Shown: positions 34,642 to 45,528, counted from the stretch's first letter. The stretch: 64,000 bases of DNA from Streptomyces alboniger (GCF_008704395.1 NZ_CP023695.1:3782001-3846000), one strand, 5' to 3'. Notes: generated from the letters alone by a model not told the origin. Translations and numbers: made by a program.

Positions 34642-35187
34642 GTGAACCAAGGCGCGGAAGAGAAGGACAGCCGGATGCACCGGGTCGGGAGGGCGTTCCA
34701 CCGAGTCGGCAGCGCCTACGCGCCGCGGGAGGAACGCCGGCTCGGCGGACACCTCGGTGCCGTCGTCGCGTTCGGCGGGTACACGGCCGCCTGGGCCGCC
34801 GTACTCGCCCGGCGGAAGGCCAAACTGCCGGACCGTTACGAACCCTGGGACATCGTGCTGACCGCGGCGGCCGTCTTCCGGCTGAGCCGGCTGCTCAGCA
34901 AGGGGTCCGTCACGAGTCCGCTGCGGGCGCCGTTCACCCGGTACGAATCGGCGACGGGCCCCGCCGAGGTGAGTGAAAGCCCTCGCGGAGGGGGCCTCAG
35001 GTCGAGCGTGGGCGAGCTGGTGACCTGCCCGTTCTGTCTGAGCGTATGGCTGACGACCACCTTCACCGGCGCCCGCCTGCTGTGGCCGGGCGCCACCCGG
35101 GCCGTGACGGGCGGGATCACCACCCTGGCGATCGCCGACACCTTGCAGCTGAGCTACGACTGCTTGTTGCAGAAGAACGGCGAGTGA
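34642..35187 (+). CDS. DUF1360 membrane-associated protein
   Basis: 181 residues from GTG 34642, chosen because cggagg lies 6 nt upstream; ATG 34675 is an alternative. The core DRYEPWDIVLTAAAVFRLSRLLSKGSVTSPLRAPFTR and the motif LVTCPFCLSVWLTT are characteristic of DUF1360. Two or three hydrophobic segments are present (about 45-60, 135-152, 155-170). The paired cysteines in CPFC might bind metal or be redox active. Function unknown; 217 gene-free bases separate it from the phosphatase gene. Confidence 0.85.
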   Translation: MNQGAEEKDSRMHRVGRAFHRVGSAYAPREERRLGGHLGAVVAFGGYTAAWAAVLARRKAKLPDRYEPWDIVLTAAAVFRLSRLLSKGSVTSPLRAPFTRYESATGPAEVSESPRGGGLRSSVGELVTCPFCLSVWLTTTFTGARLLWPGATRAVTGGITTLAIADTLQLSYDCLLQKNGE

Positions 35188-35381
35188 GCCACGCGGGTGC
35201 GGAGTTCCCGCACTTTCCCGTACAACCCTGCCGCCCCACCGAAGGTCTCCTCTGCGCCGACGCGGCACGTCAGGGGCCCGACTCCTCCGGAGTGAGGGCG
35301 GGGTGGTGATGGCGCGCGGTGTCCCTTTCGACACGGGGGCCCGGAATGTGGGCTCTCCGTATGCCGCCGCAGGAGAATCGC

Positions 35382-36839
35382 ATGCCCAAGAAGTTCCGTA
35401 TGGCCCTGGCCGGTGTGGCCACCGTCGCCCTGACCGGGTCGTTGCTCGCCGCCGCGTCGGCGCCGGCCGGAGCGGAGCCCGGGGCGGGAGCCGACCGCGC
35501 GCGTGCCGACTTCAACGGTGACGGTTACGGCGATCTCGCGATCTCCGCCCCCCTGGGCAAGGTCTCGGGCAAGAGCGGCGCCGGTTACGTCGCCGTCGTC
35601 TACGGCACCGCGAGCGGGCTCGACACCTCCGAGCGGACCCTGATCAGCCAGGCCACCACCGGCGTCCCCGGCACCCCCGAGACCGGGGACTACTTCGGTG
35701 ACCGGGTCACCACCGGGGACCTGGACGACGACGGTTACACGGACCTGATCGTCGGCGTGCACGGTGAGCGCATCGGGAGCGGCGACGAGTTCGGCGCTCT
35801 CACCGTGGTCTGGGGTGGCGCCGGTGGCCTCACCACGGGCACGGACATCGCCTCCCCCCTGCCCGCGACCCGCTACGAGCTGGGCTGGTCCGTGGCCGCG
35901 GGTGACTTCGACGGGGACGGCAAGGCCGACCTCGCGGCCGCCAACAACGCCTCGCCCGGACTGAACATCTTCAAGGGGCCCATCTCCCGGGCCGGCAAGG
36001 CCGCGGCGCTCACCGGAGTCGACACCTCCGAGGCGACCGGCATCAACACCGACAAGATCATCGCGGGCGACGTCGACGGCGACGCGGCCACCGACCTGCT
36101 GATCATGGGCCAGGAAGAGCGCAGCGGCGGCGGCTACCGCACCCGCAGCGTGCTCTACAGGGGCGGTACGACCCCGAAGCCCGCGGGCAAGGTCGCGGGC
36201 GGCTACGACGCGACCATCGCCGACGTGGACAAGGACGGCTACGGCGACATCGTCACCGGCAACTTCATGGAGAAGTCGGCGGACGAGCCCAACGGCGGCC
36301 CCGGCGGCGCGGTCACCGTGACGTACGGCGGCGCGACCGGCCTGAGCACCCGTACCCCCGTGCGCGTCACCCAGGACACGGCGGGCGTCCCCGGCGCCGC
36401 GGAGAAGGGCGACGCCTTCGGGTGGAGCCTGTCGTCGGGGGACACCAACGGCGACGGCTACGCGGACATCGCGGTCGGCGCGGCCTCCGAGAGCCTGGGT
36501 TCCGCGAGGAAGGCCGGTTCCGCGATCGTGCTGCGCGGCTCGGCGAGCGGCCTCACCGGCGCGGGCGCGAAGGCGTTCTCGCAGGACACCTCGGGCGTCC
36601 CCGGAACCGCGGAGACCTCGGACTTCTTCGGCGGCGAGGTCCGGCTGACGGACGGCGACGGCAACGGCCGCGCCGAGCTTATCGCCGGGGCGTACGGCGA
36701 GAACGACGGCGCCGGTGCCGTCTGGCTCTTCAGGTCCACGTCCTCCGGTGTCACCGCGACCGGCTCGAAGTCGGTCAGCGGCCCGGGGCTCGGCGGCCCG
36801 GCGGGTACGTCGTACTTCGGTGACGTGCTCCAGGGCTAG
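35382..36839 (+). CDS. Secreted FG-GAP (integrin-like) beta-propeller protein
   Basis: 485 residues. The signal peptide KKFRMALAGVATVALTGSLLAAASAPAGA is followed by seven FG-GAP blades, each with a Ca-binding loop: DFNGDGYGDLAI, DLDDDGYTDLIV, DFDGDGKADLAA, DVDGDAATDLLI, DVDKDGYGDIVT, DTNGDGYADIAV and DGDGNGRAELIA. Seven blades would close one propeller. ATG chosen because aggagaa lies 6 nt upstream; earlier in-frame ATGs have none. Extracellular adhesion or ligand binding is likely, with no known partner. A hexanucleotide repeat begins 3 nt after its stop. Confidence 0.92.
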   Translation: MPKKFRMALAGVATVALTGSLLAAASAPAGAEPGAGADRARADFNGDGYGDLAISAPLGKVSGKSGAGYVAVVYGTASGLDTSERTLISQATTGVPGTPETGDYFGDRVTTGDLDDDGYTDLIVGVHGERIGSGDEFGALTVVWGGAGGLTTGTDIASPLPATRYELGWSVAAGDFDGDGKADLAAANNASPGLNIFKGPISRAGKAAALTGVDTSEATGINTDKIIAGDVDGDAATDLLIMGQEERSGGGYRTRSVLYRGGTTPKPAGKVAGGYDATIADVDKDGYGDIVTGNFMEKSADEPNGGPGGAVTVTYGGATGLSTRTPVRVTQDTAGVPGAAEKGDAFGWSLSSGDTNGDGYADIAVGAASESLGSARKAGSAIVLRGSASGLTGAGAKAFSQDTSGVPGTAETSDFFGGEVRLTDGDGNGRAELIAGAYGENDGAGAVWLFRSTSSGVTATGSKSVSGPGLGGPAGTSYFGDVLQG

Positions 36840-36842
36840 CGG

Positions 36843-36884
36843 CTGCACCTGCACCTGCATCTGCATCTGCATCTGCGTCTGCTG
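36843..36884 (+). repeat. Hexanucleotide microsatellite (CTGCAY)n
   Basis: Seven units from 36843: ctgcac twice, ctgcat three times, ctgcgt and ctgctg. It lies just after the FG-GAP gene stop and 57 bp before the next gene. Confidence 0.85.
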
Positions 36885-36940
36885 ACAGCCGGGGTATCCT
36901 CCGCAGTCGCCCGTCCGGGCGGCCGAGGAGGAGAGAGGCA

Positions 36941-37666
36941 TTGACAACGCGGGTAACGCGGGTTGCGCGGGTATCCCGCCTCGTCGCCGAGTGGGGCCGG
37001 GAGAGGCTGCTCCATGAGTGGCGGGGCGTCGTCTCCGTACCGTGGCGCACGCTCCGCGCGCGTGGGCCCCTGGGGGTCTCCCTCGCCCTCTTCGCCGCCG
37101 TCGCGGTGACCGGCCTGCACGCGTTCCAGCAGACGGCCCTCGGGGCCGACGTGCTGCGGGTGGTCAGCGAGGTGCGGGCCGACCAGCCGGTCTGGCTGAC
37201 TCTGCTGCGTACGCCCGTATCGGTGTTCGTGCCCGCGGTGGATCTGCCCGTGTGGGGCGGGCTGCCGCGGCTCGTCCTGGCCTTCGCGCTGGCCGAACTC
37301 CTCTTCGGCCGCGTGCGCACCCTCGTGGTGGCGTACGCCGTCACACTCGCCGGGACCTTCGGGGCGCGCGTGATGATCGCGCTCGGTCCCGACCGCCTCG
37401 GGCTCCCCGGCAGCGCCGCGCACGCCGTGGACACCGGGACCTCCGCCGCCATCGTCGGGCTCTTCGCCTACGCGGCGGTCACCCTGCGGGCGCCGGTGCT
37501 CTTCGTCGCCGCCGTGGTCCCCACGGTGGCCGGTTCGTTCGCCGAGCCCGATCTCGCCGGCCGTGAGCATCTGATCGCCGTGGGCGTCGCCGTGGTCCTC
37601 GGCACCGCGACATTCCGGAGGCAGACCCTCCGCAGTCCGGGCCCGGCCGTTGTCAGTGGGCGCTGA
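36941..37666 (+). CDS. Rhomboid-like integral membrane protein
   Basis: 241 residues with a TTG start preceded by aggaggagagag. About six membrane segments: GVSLALFAAVAVTGLHAF, LVLAFALAELLFGRVRTLVV, VAYAVTLAGTFGAR, TGTSAAIVGLFAYAAV, VLFVAAVVPTVAGSF and LIAVGVAVVLGTATF. It resembles the actinobacterial rhomboid-like family. The typical GxSG reads DTGTSAA, so the Ser-His dyad of active rhomboids is not evident, and protease activity should not be assumed. Confidence 0.82.
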   Translation: MTTRVTRVARVSRLVAEWGRERLLHEWRGVVSVPWRTLRARGPLGVSLALFAAVAVTGLHAFQQTALGADVLRVVSEVRADQPVWLTLLRTPVSVFVPAVDLPVWGGLPRLVLAFALAELLFGRVRTLVVAYAVTLAGTFGARVMIALGPDRLGLPGSAAHAVDTGTSAAIVGLFAYAAVTLRAPVLFVAAVVPTVAGSFAEPDLAGREHLIAVGVAVVLGTATFRRQTLRSPGPAVVSGR

Positions 37667-37700
37667 CAGAATCGGCGGCAGTCGCTCAGGGAGGTGGGGC

Positions 37701-38429
37701 ATGGCAGTTCTCGACGCGCGGGACCCGCTGGCCGTGGCGGTGACCGGGGCGATCAGGACCGGCGACGTCCAGGCGCTCCAGGACCTGCTCGACGCTCATC
37801 CAGGGCTCGCCTCCTCGGGGATCGGACAGGACGGCGAGGCCGCGGGGACGCGCAGCCTGCTGCACATCGCCACGGACTGGCCGGGGCACTTCCCCTCGGG
37901 CCCCGAGGTCATCCGCGTCCTGGTCGCGGCGGGCGCCGACCCCGACGCCCGCTTCGTCGGCGCCCACGCGGAGACGCCCCTGCACTGGGCGGCGAGCAGT
38001 GACGACGTGGCGGCGCTGGACGCCCTCGTCGCCGCCGGTGCGGACATCGAGGCGGACGGAGCGGTCATCGCGTACGGCACACCGCTGGCCGACGCGCGCG
38101 GCTTCGGCCAGTGGCGGGCGGCGCGGCGGCTGCTGGAGCACGGGGCGCGGACGACGTTGCGGGACGAGGCGGCGCTCGGGCTGCTCGATCGCGTCCGGGC
38201 CCGCGTGGCGGCGGGCCCGCCGGGCACCGACGACCTCGACGCCGCCTTCTGGAGCGCCTGTCACGGCGGGCAGTTGGCCACCGCGCGGTATCTGCTGGAG
38301 CGGGGCGCCGCGCTCGACCGGGTCGGGTACGACGAGATGACGCCGCTGGACATCGCGGTCGCGTCGGGCGCCGAGGAGGTCGCCTCGTGGCTGCGGGAGC
38401 GGGGCGCCAGGGCGGGGGCGGAGCTGTGA
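37701..38429 (+). CDS. Ankyrin-repeat protein
   Basis: 242 residues from the ATG at 37701 (agggaggtgggg upstream). Ankyrin repeats are visible: RSLLHIATDWPGHFPSGPEV / IRVLVAAGADPDAR, ETPLHWAASSDDVAALDALVAAGADIEAD, a degenerate pair around GFGQWRAARRLLEHGART, and AFWSACHGGQLATARYLLERGAALDR with MTPLDIAVASGAEEVASWL. It is entirely repeat, with no catalytic domain or signal peptide, so a cytoplasmic protein-binding role is likely. Convergent with the GNAT gene. Confidence 0.9.
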   Translation: MAVLDARDPLAVAVTGAIRTGDVQALQDLLDAHPGLASSGIGQDGEAAGTRSLLHIATDWPGHFPSGPEVIRVLVAAGADPDARFVGAHAETPLHWAASSDDVAALDALVAAGADIEADGAVIAYGTPLADARGFGQWRAARRLLEHGARTTLRDEAALGLLDRVRARVAAGPPGTDDLDAAFWSACHGGQLATARYLLERGAALDRVGYDEMTPLDIAVASGAEEVASWLRERGARAGAEL

Positions 38430-38528
38430 CGGGCGTCAGCCTCGCCCCTGGCTGGGGGCATTGACGTCTACCCGACGCCCGGAACCGTTACGCGCGATCC
38501 ACGCGGCGGTACGGTCCGGCTCACCGCT

Positions 38529-39212
38529 TCAACCGGCGCTGCGGGGGTTGTTGGAGGCGCTGCGGGGAGCGGCGGAAGCGGGCGGGGCGCCTTCCGCCGT
38601 CGCGTCACCGGGCGACGTCCCGCTCGCCGAGGGCCCCGCGTAACAGCGCAGGGCCACCCGCTGCCCAGGACCCCACTCCTGCTCGACGACGGCCAGGAGC
38701 CGCCAGCCCATACGTTCGTAGAGCGCGGCGGCCGAGGCGTCGGAGGGGGTGTCGGGAGAGCCATCGGAGGAGACAGCGGAGGAGACCATGTCCAGGACCG
38801 GGTGCAGGCCGCGCGCCCGCGACTCCCGCACGGCCCGCCCCATCAGCAGCGCGCCGATGCCGTGACCCCGCGCGTCCGGCGCTACGAACAGGCGGCTGAT
38901 CACGGCCGCCCCCTCGACGTCCACGCCCGCGCGCTCACTCCACAGGCGGGGCGCCACGTCTTCCGCCCCGCTCCGGGCCAGCGCCACGTGCCCGACGATC
39001 CGCCCGTCCAGCTCCGCCACCCAGGCGCCGAGCGCGGCGGATCCGGTGAGCCAGTCGGCAGGCAGGGCAGGCCAGTTGACGGGGTATCCGTCGGCCTTGT
39101 GGACCTGGACGAGCACACCGACGCACGCCTCCAGATCCCGCTCACCGGCACGCTCCCGCACGCGCAGCACGGGATGCCCCTCGGCCGCGTCGGCGACCCG
39201 GTCTCGTCTCAT
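38529..39212 (-). CDS. GNAT family N-acetyltransferase
   Basis: 227 residues. The acetyl-CoA site RLFVAPDARGHGIGALLMGRAV (about 108-129) and the end of the fold ALYERMGWRLL mark the GNAT domain; WVAELDGRIVGHVAL is the preceding strand pair. The ATG at 39212 begins MRRDRVADAAEGHP; no clear ribosome site is seen, and the start could be a little downstream. The C-terminal 30 residues are Ser/Pro/Ala-rich and uncharacteristic. Substrate unknown. Ends 98 nt from the convergent ankyrin gene. Confidence 0.88.
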   Translation of the reverse strand: MRRDRVADAAEGHPVLRVRERAGERDLEACVGVLVQVHKADGYPVNWPALPADWLTGSAALGAWVAELDGRIVGHVALARSGAEDVAPRLWSERAGVDVEGAAVISRLFVAPDARGHGIGALLMGRAVRESRARGLHPVLDMVSSAVSSDGSPDTPSDASAAALYERMGWRLLAVVEQEWGPGQRVALRCYAGPSASGTSPGDATAEGAPPASAAPRSASNNPRSAG

Positions 39213-39302
39213 CGCAGCATGGAAGCACAGCGGGGCTTGCGGGGAGGGCCGAACAGGCGAGTCGAACAGGCGGAGCACCGCGCCCCCGAAAGCCCCGCCC
39301 AC

Positions 39303-40904
<1,602 letters not shown>

Positions 40905-41129
40905 GGGGTAACGCTCCGCAATAGCGAATGGACACACGGGTGACGTGAGAGCGGGTGTCCTGGCTAGGAAACGCGGGGCGTAGACATGCGGGCGAGGCTA
41001 CCGGCGCGGCCCCGCCCGGCGCACGGCCTTTTCCTCGCGCCCGGCCCCGCCGAGTTGCCCGCCGCCTCCGGCTCGCGGGGTCGCTGAGCTGCGGCTGCGG
41101 CATCCCCAAGGACGCGAGACCATCGACCC

Positions 41130-41750
41130 ATGAGCGACATGGACGACCACGTCACCCTCCACCTCGCCCAGCACCCCGAGGCCGACGAACTCCTGGGACG
41201 CAGTCCGCTGGCCGCGCTGGTCGGGATGCTGCTCGACCAGCAGGTGCCGATGGAGTGGGCGTTCGCCGGTCCCTACACGATCGCCCAGCGGCTGAACGCG
41301 GCCGACCTCGACGCACACGAGATCGCGGCGTACGACCCCGAGGACTTCGCCACGCTCCTCGCCACGAAGCCGGCGGTCCACCGCTACCCCGGCTCGATGG
41401 CCAAGCGCATCCAGCAGCTCTGCCAGTACCTGGTGGACCACTACGAGGGTGACGCCACCGCCCTCTGGCAGGACGCCGACACCGGCGAGGAACTCCTCCA
41501 GCGCCTCAACGACCTGCCCGGGTTCGGCAAACAGAAGGCCCAGATCTTCCTGGCCCTCCTCGGCAAACAACTCGGCGTACGCCCCAGGGGCTGGCAGGAG
41601 GCCGCGGGCGACTACGGCGCCCCCGAGGCGTACCGCTCCGTCGCGGACATCACGGGCCCGGACTCCCTCCACAAGGTCCGCGCCCACAAACAGGAACTCA
41701 AAGCCGAGGCCAAGGCGGCCAAGGCGGCCAAGGAACCGAAGTCCAAGTAG
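41130..41750 (+). CDS. HhH-GPD-type base-excision DNA repair protein
   Basis: 206 residues. The hairpin-helix-hairpin region LNDLPGFGKQKAQIFLALLGKQ (about 125-147) and the N-terminal LVGMLLDQQVPMEWAFAGPY match the small actinobacterial HhH-GPD family. The catalytic Asp usually after the hairpin is not clearly placed here. The C-terminal end is a Lys/Ala tail (KAEAKAAKAAKEPKSK). ATG at 41130; ATG at 41139 is also possible. The 225-bp spacer before it is divergent with the ABC-F gene. Confidence 0.85.
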   Translation: MSDMDDHVTLHLAQHPEADELLGRSPLAALVGMLLDQQVPMEWAFAGPYTIAQRLNAADLDAHEIAAYDPEDFATLLATKPAVHRYPGSMAKRIQQLCQYLVDHYEGDATALWQDADTGEELLQRLNDLPGFGKQKAQIFLALLGKQLGVRPRGWQEAAGDYGAPEAYRSVADITGPDSLHKVRAHKQELKAEAKAAKAAKEPKSK

Positions 41751-41950
41751 GCCCGCCAACACCCCGGAACCCACTCGTTCGGGCGTTTCCGGGACCCCGG
41801 CGTGGACAGCATCGACCGGCTCTCGCTCACCTCGGCCCCTGCTCCCAGCGGACGTGTTTCCGCTTTGCCCCGTTTTCCGGTGGCATTTCCCAGGGGCGTA
41901 CTCCGTCGCCATGGCTGCGCCCGGAGAGTCTTGACCGGTAGGCTTTCCGT

Positions 41951-42247
41951 GTGATCTTCAAGCGCATCGGAAACGGCCGGCCGTACCCCGACCACGGCCG
42001 GGAAAGCACCCGGCAGTGGGCGGACGTCGCGCCGCGCCCGGTCCGCCTCGATCAGCTCGTGACGACCAAGGGGCAGCTCGACCTGGAGACCCTGCTCGCC
42101 GAGGACTCGACGTTCTACGGCGACCTCTTCGCGCACGTCGTGAAGTGGCAGGGCGACCTCTACCTGGAAGACGGGCTGCACCGCGCGGTCCGCGCCGCGC
42201 TCCAGCAGCGCCAGGTGCTCCACGCGCGCGTACTCGAACTGGACTGA
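41951..42247 (+). CDS. Conserved small actinobacterial protein, ParB-like motif
   Basis: 98 residues with a GTG start (MIFKRIGNGRPYPDHGRES). Highly conserved in streptomycetes; I recall database entries naming relatives as VapB-type antitoxin, but no toxin gene is adjacent. The segment VKWQGDLYLEDGLHRAVRAALQ contains DGLHRA, close to the DGxHR motif of ParB/sulfiredoxin-like folds. It precedes the LytR_C gene by 120 nt in the same direction. Function unproven. Confidence 0.82.
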   Translation: MIFKRIGNGRPYPDHGRESTRQWADVAPRPVRLDQLVTTKGQLDLETLLAEDSTFYGDLFAHVVKWQGDLYLEDGLHRAVRAALQQRQVLHARVLELD

Positions 42248-42367
42248 CGGCCGCGTCATCATCCTCGCCTGCCCTCAGCGGCCCCCGTTGGCCCTTTTGG
42301 GTTGGACTGAGCCCCGGTCAATGATCATTTAGTAGGCATCACCGCCACGCCGCACTACGCTGCGCCC

Positions 42368-43042
42368 ATGAGCATGCTCACTCCCCCCGGCATGGGCGGC
42401 GAATACCGCATCACGGGGGACAAATATCCGCGCATGCGCCGCACCGGCGGCCGCCGCAGGCTCGTGCTCGCGATCATCGCGTCCGCCGCGGCCGTGGGTC
42501 TGATCGGCTGGGGCACGTTGCAGCTCATCCACGTCTTCTCGGGCGGTGACAAGGCGTCGGCCACGGCCCCGGTCACTCCGGACTGCGCCGGCGAGCCGGA
42601 CAAGCCCGCCGCCGAGGACAAGACCGAAGCAGGCACCAAGGCCGCGGCCAAACCGCTGCCCAAGCCCGGCCAGATCACCGTCAACGTCTTCAACGCCACG
42701 CCCCGTGGCGGCCTCGCCAAGAAAACCGCCGACGAGCTGAAGAAGCGCGGCTTCGCCATCGGCGAGGTGGGCAACGCGACGAAGCAGTTCGACAAGAAGG
42801 TCGAGGGCACCGGGATACTGCTCGGCGCCAAGGCGGCCGCAGGCACCGCGCTTCCCGTGCTCGGCACGCAGCTCGCGGGCGCCGAGCACAGGACCGACGC
42901 CCGCGAGGGCGGCGAGGTCGACCTGATCCTCGGCACGCGGTTCAAGGACCTGGCCAAAAAAGAGGACGCCGACAAGGCCCTGGCGGAACTCGCCAAGCCC
43001 AAGCCGGCGCCCAAGCCGTCCAGCGGCGCGAAGAACTGCTGA
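42368..43042 (+). CDS. Membrane protein with LytR C-terminal domain
   Basis: 224 residues. A basic N-terminus (MRRTGGRRR) precedes a single membrane helix LVLAIIASAAAVGLIGWGTL (about 32-51). The LytR_C domain then begins near 98 (ITVNVFNATPRGGLAKKTADEL). It ends in a Lys/Pro-rich tail with a terminal Cys. The catalytic LytR-CpsA-Psr domain is absent, so it probably acts as an extracytoplasmic accessory in wall polymer attachment (inference). Confidence 0.9.
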   Translation: MSMLTPPGMGGEYRITGDKYPRMRRTGGRRRLVLAIIASAAAVGLIGWGTLQLIHVFSGGDKASATAPVTPDCAGEPDKPAAEDKTEAGTKAAAKPLPKPGQITVNVFNATPRGGLAKKTADELKKRGFAIGEVGNATKQFDKKVEGTGILLGAKAAAGTALPVLGTQLAGAEHRTDAREGGEVDLILGTRFKDLAKKEDADKALAELAKPKPAPKPSSGAKNC

Positions 43043-43106
43043 CCGCTGCCGTTCCAGCAGGAAGCCGGAGAACAGGCAGCCGGAAACAGGCAGCAGGCAG
43101 ACTCCG

Positions 43107-43742
43107 CTACTCCGCCGCCCCGTACATCCGGTCCCCCGCGTCGCCGAGCCCGGGCACGATGTAGCCCTGCTCGTTGAGCCGCTCGTCGACCGAGGCCGTC
43201 ACGACCGTCACCGGCGTGCCCGCCAGCTCGCGCTCCATGACCTCGACGCCCTCGGGGGCGGCGAGCAGCACCACGGCGGTCACGTCGTCGGCGCCGCGCT
43301 TGATCAGCTCCCGGATCGCCGCGACGAGCGTGCCACCCGTGGCGAGCATCGGGTCCAGGACGTACACCTGGCGCCCGGAGAGGTCCTCGGGCATGCGCGT
43401 CGCGTACGTGGAGGCCTCCAGGGTCTCCTCGTTGCGGATCATGCCGAGGAAGCCCACCTCGGCGGTCGGGAGCAGCCGCACCATGCCGTCGAGCATGCCG
43501 AGGCCCGCCCGCAGGATCGGCACGACCAGCGGACGCGGGTACGAGAGCTTGACGCCCGTCGTCCTCGTCACCGGGGTGTCGATGTCGACCTGCTCGGTGC
43601 GCACGTCCCGGGTGGCCTCGTACGCGAGCAGGGTGACCAGCTCGTCGGCGAGGCGCCGGAAGGTCGGGGAGTCGGTGCGCTTGTCGCGCAGCGTGGTGAG
43701 TTTGTGCGCCACCAGCGGGTGGTCGACGACGTGGATCCGCAT
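43107..43742 (-). CDS. upp: Uracil phosphoribosyltransferase
   Basis: Pyrimidine salvage: uracil plus PRPP gives UMP. It has 211 residues from ATG 43742. PRPP-binding [18 protein letters not shown] (about 123-140), uracil-binding C-terminus [16 protein letters not shown], and start [21 protein letters not shown] are all diagnostic. The frame remains open about 195 codons further upstream, but that stretch is shadow. Divergent from the small gene at 43841. Confidence 0.97.
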   Translation of the reverse strand: MRIHVVDHPLVAHKLTTLRDKRTDSPTFRRLADELVTLLAYEATRDVRTEQVDIDTPVTRTTGVKLSYPRPLVVPILRAGLGMLDGMVRLLPTAEVGFLGMIRNEETLEASTYATRMPEDLSGRQVYVLDPMLATGGTLVAAIRELIKRGADDVTAVVLLAAPEGVEVMERELAGTPVTVVTASVDERLNEQGYIVPGLGDAGDRMYGAAE

Positions 43743-43840
43743 GACGTCAACAGTAACCGGGCCCGGGCCCGGCACCGCGCTGGCATCAACACCGCCGACC
43801 GGGGGAAGGTGGGGACGTACGAACCGAGGTGGTGTGGCCC

Positions 43841-44011
43841 ATGGCGGAACGCAAGCCGGACGACGAGACCGATACCGAGCGCCGCAGGCGGCGTGCCCAG
43901 TTCCTGCGGGAGCGTGCCGAGGCCATCGAGCTCCGCGACCGCGTGAAGCCGCGCCGCGCCCGGGCGGCACGGATGCGTCAGCAGATGCGCATGCGTACGT
44001 TCCGCTGGTGA
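43841..44011 (+). CDS. Small Arg-rich protein of unknown function
   Basis: 56 residues. Extremely charged: [20 protein letters not shown] then helix-forming [17 protein letters not shown] and a Met/Arg end [13 protein letters not shown]. The ATG follows gaggtggtg at suitable spacing. Its position between upp and the tadA locus seems conserved. It could bind RNA or DNA by charge, but no domain is recognised. Confidence 0.6.
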   Translation: MAERKPDDETDTERRRRRAQFLRERAEAIELRDRVKPRRARAARMRQQMRMRTFRW

Positions 44012-44214
44012 CCGCCCCGGCGTGCGGCGGGCCCCGCGGGGGCACCGGATGAACGCGACGCGGACACAGCGGCCCGAAGACCTCTCCTGACGGCGCGGTT
44101 TCTGCCACGATTCCGAATGGGCGGGGCTCGACACAGCACTCCCCGCTCCCCGACCTCGCCGGGGGGACCCCAAACCGCCAACCGGCACTGCCTATGACCA
44201 GTGGGAGAGTCACG

Positions 44215-44769
44215 GTGTACTTCGCCGCACTGCTCGCGCGCACCGAAGACGGGTGGGAAGCGAGCGACACGGAGCTCGACGATGTGGAGACCCTGGCGGA
44301 TCTGGCCGATCTGGCCCGTGAAGCCACGGCCGACTACGACGACGACACAGTGCTCGTCTTCATCGAACAGGAAGAAGCGTGGTTCGGCGTCGTCCGTGTG
44401 GACGGCGAGGAGGACCCGCGTATCTACGTCTCGGACGCGGCCGCGGCCGCCCGCAGCTCGTACGGGGAGATCCTGCTCACCGACGAGATGCTCGGCCGCG
44501 ACCCGGGGGCCGACGACACGGTCGCCGACCTCGACGCACTCGACCTCGACGGTACGGAGGACGGAGAACCGGAGGATTCCGCCGACGACGGGGAGGAGGA
44601 GCCCGTCGAATCCGGTGACGCGGTGCCCGCGGGCCCGCTCGGCGACACGGAACTCCTCGCCGACCTCGGTGTGCCGCGCAAGGACCTGCTCGGCCTCGAG
44701 GCCGGGGACGCCCTGAACTCGATCGCCGACATCCTCGGCGCGGCGGAGGTGCTGGAGGCCGTCCGCTGA
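44215..44769 (+). CDS. tRNA adenosine deaminase-associated protein
   Basis: 184 residues from GTG 44215, which follows gggagag; an ATG seven codons upstream lacks spacing. N-terminus [27 protein letters not shown] and the C-terminal [34 protein letters not shown] are conserved in the family found next to tadA in actinobacteria. The middle (about 105-150) is a variable acidic linker. It is expected to work with TadA, but the role is unproven. Confidence 0.88.
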   Translation: MYFAALLARTEDGWEASDTELDDVETLADLADLAREATADYDDDTVLVFIEQEEAWFGVVRVDGEEDPRIYVSDAAAAARSSYGEILLTDEMLGRDPGADDTVADLDALDLDGTEDGEPEDSADDGEEEPVESGDAVPAGPLGDTELLADLGVPRKDLLGLEAGDALNSIADILGAAEVLEAVR

Positions 44770-44802
44770 GTTCCGGGTGTGGACTAGGTTCCGGGTGTGG
44801 AC
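44770..44802 (+). repeat. Direct repeat creating two copies of the tadA start region
   Basis: gttccgggtgtggac at 44770-44784 and 44788-44802, 18-bp period. Copy 1 contains gtg gac tag, a GTG followed at once by a stop; copy 2 contains the GTG used for tadA. Confidence 0.8.
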
Positions 44803-45279
44803 CACCTCACCGAACACGACCCCGTACGCGACCGCTGGCGGGCGCCCATGCGGCTGGCTCTGGCCGAGGCCGAGCTGGCCGGCAGGGGCGGTGACGTACC
44901 CGTCGGCGCCGTCGTGCTGTCCCCGGACGGCACGACGGTGCTCGGCGCGGGGCACAACGAACGCGAGCTGACCGGCGACCCCACCGCGCACGCGGAGGTG
45001 CTCGCCCTGCGCAGGGCCGCCGCCGAACTGGGGCAGTGGCGGCTGACCGGCTGCACGCTCGTCGTGACACTGGAGCCCTGCACGATGTGCGCGGGCGCGC
45101 TCGTCCAGTCCCGCGTCGACCGGGTCGTCTACGGCGCGCGGGACGACAAGGCAGGAGCCGCGGGCTCGCTCTGGGACGTCGTACGCGACCGGAGGCTCAA
45201 CCACCGCCCCGAGGTCGTCCACGGAGTCCTCGCGGAGGAGTGCGCCACCCCGCTGACGGACTTCTTCCGCAACCGGTGA
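44797..45279 (+). CDS. tadA: tRNA-specific adenosine deaminase
   Basis: Converts A34 to inosine in tRNA-Arg(ACG), a tRNA encoded in this window at 60532. It has 160 residues. Zinc and proton-shuttle residues are His65 and Glu67 (TAHAEVLALRRAA) and Cys95, Cys98 (EPCTMCAGAL). GTG 44797 has no good ribosome site; a start at MRLALAEAELAG (about 44848) is possible. It lies 27 nt downstream of its associated protein. Confidence 0.95.
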   Translation: MDHLTEHDPVRDRWRAPMRLALAEAELAGRGGDVPVGAVVLSPDGTTVLGAGHNERELTGDPTAHAEVLALRRAAAELGQWRLTGCTLVVTLEPCTMCAGALVQSRVDRVVYGARDDKAGAAGSLWDVVRDRRLNHRPEVVHGVLAEECATPLTDFFRNR

Positions 45280-45338
45280 TACAGAGACCTGCCCAACGGA
45301 TTTCAGAACACGGGCCACCTTGGGCTAGAGTTCCTCTC

Positions 45339-45426
45339 GGTAGCGTGTCCGAGCGGCCGAAGGAGCTCGCCTCGAAAGCGAGTGAAGGGTAACCCCCTTC
45401 CGTGGGTTCAAATCCCACCGCTACCG
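45339..45426 (+). tRNA. tRNA-Ser(CGA)
   Basis: Acceptor GGTAGCG/CGCTACC, anticodon stem CTCGC/GCGAG with loop CTCGAAA (CGA), variable arm gaagggtaacccccttc, T-loop TTCAAAT. It starts 59 nt after tadA. Confidence 0.95.
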
Positions 45427-45436
45427 CTTCTCAGCA

Positions 45437-45467
45437 CGAAGGGCCCGTCCATTGGACGGGCCCTTCG
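45437..45467 (+). terminator. Terminator after tRNA-Ser(CGA)
   Basis: cgaagggcccgtcc and its complement form a perfect stem 10 nt after the tRNA. Confidence 0.85.
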
Positions 45468-45528
45468 TCGTGCCACCGCGAAAGAGCCTGGGGAAAGAGC
45501 CTGAGGGAAGAGGCTGAGGGAGGAGGAC

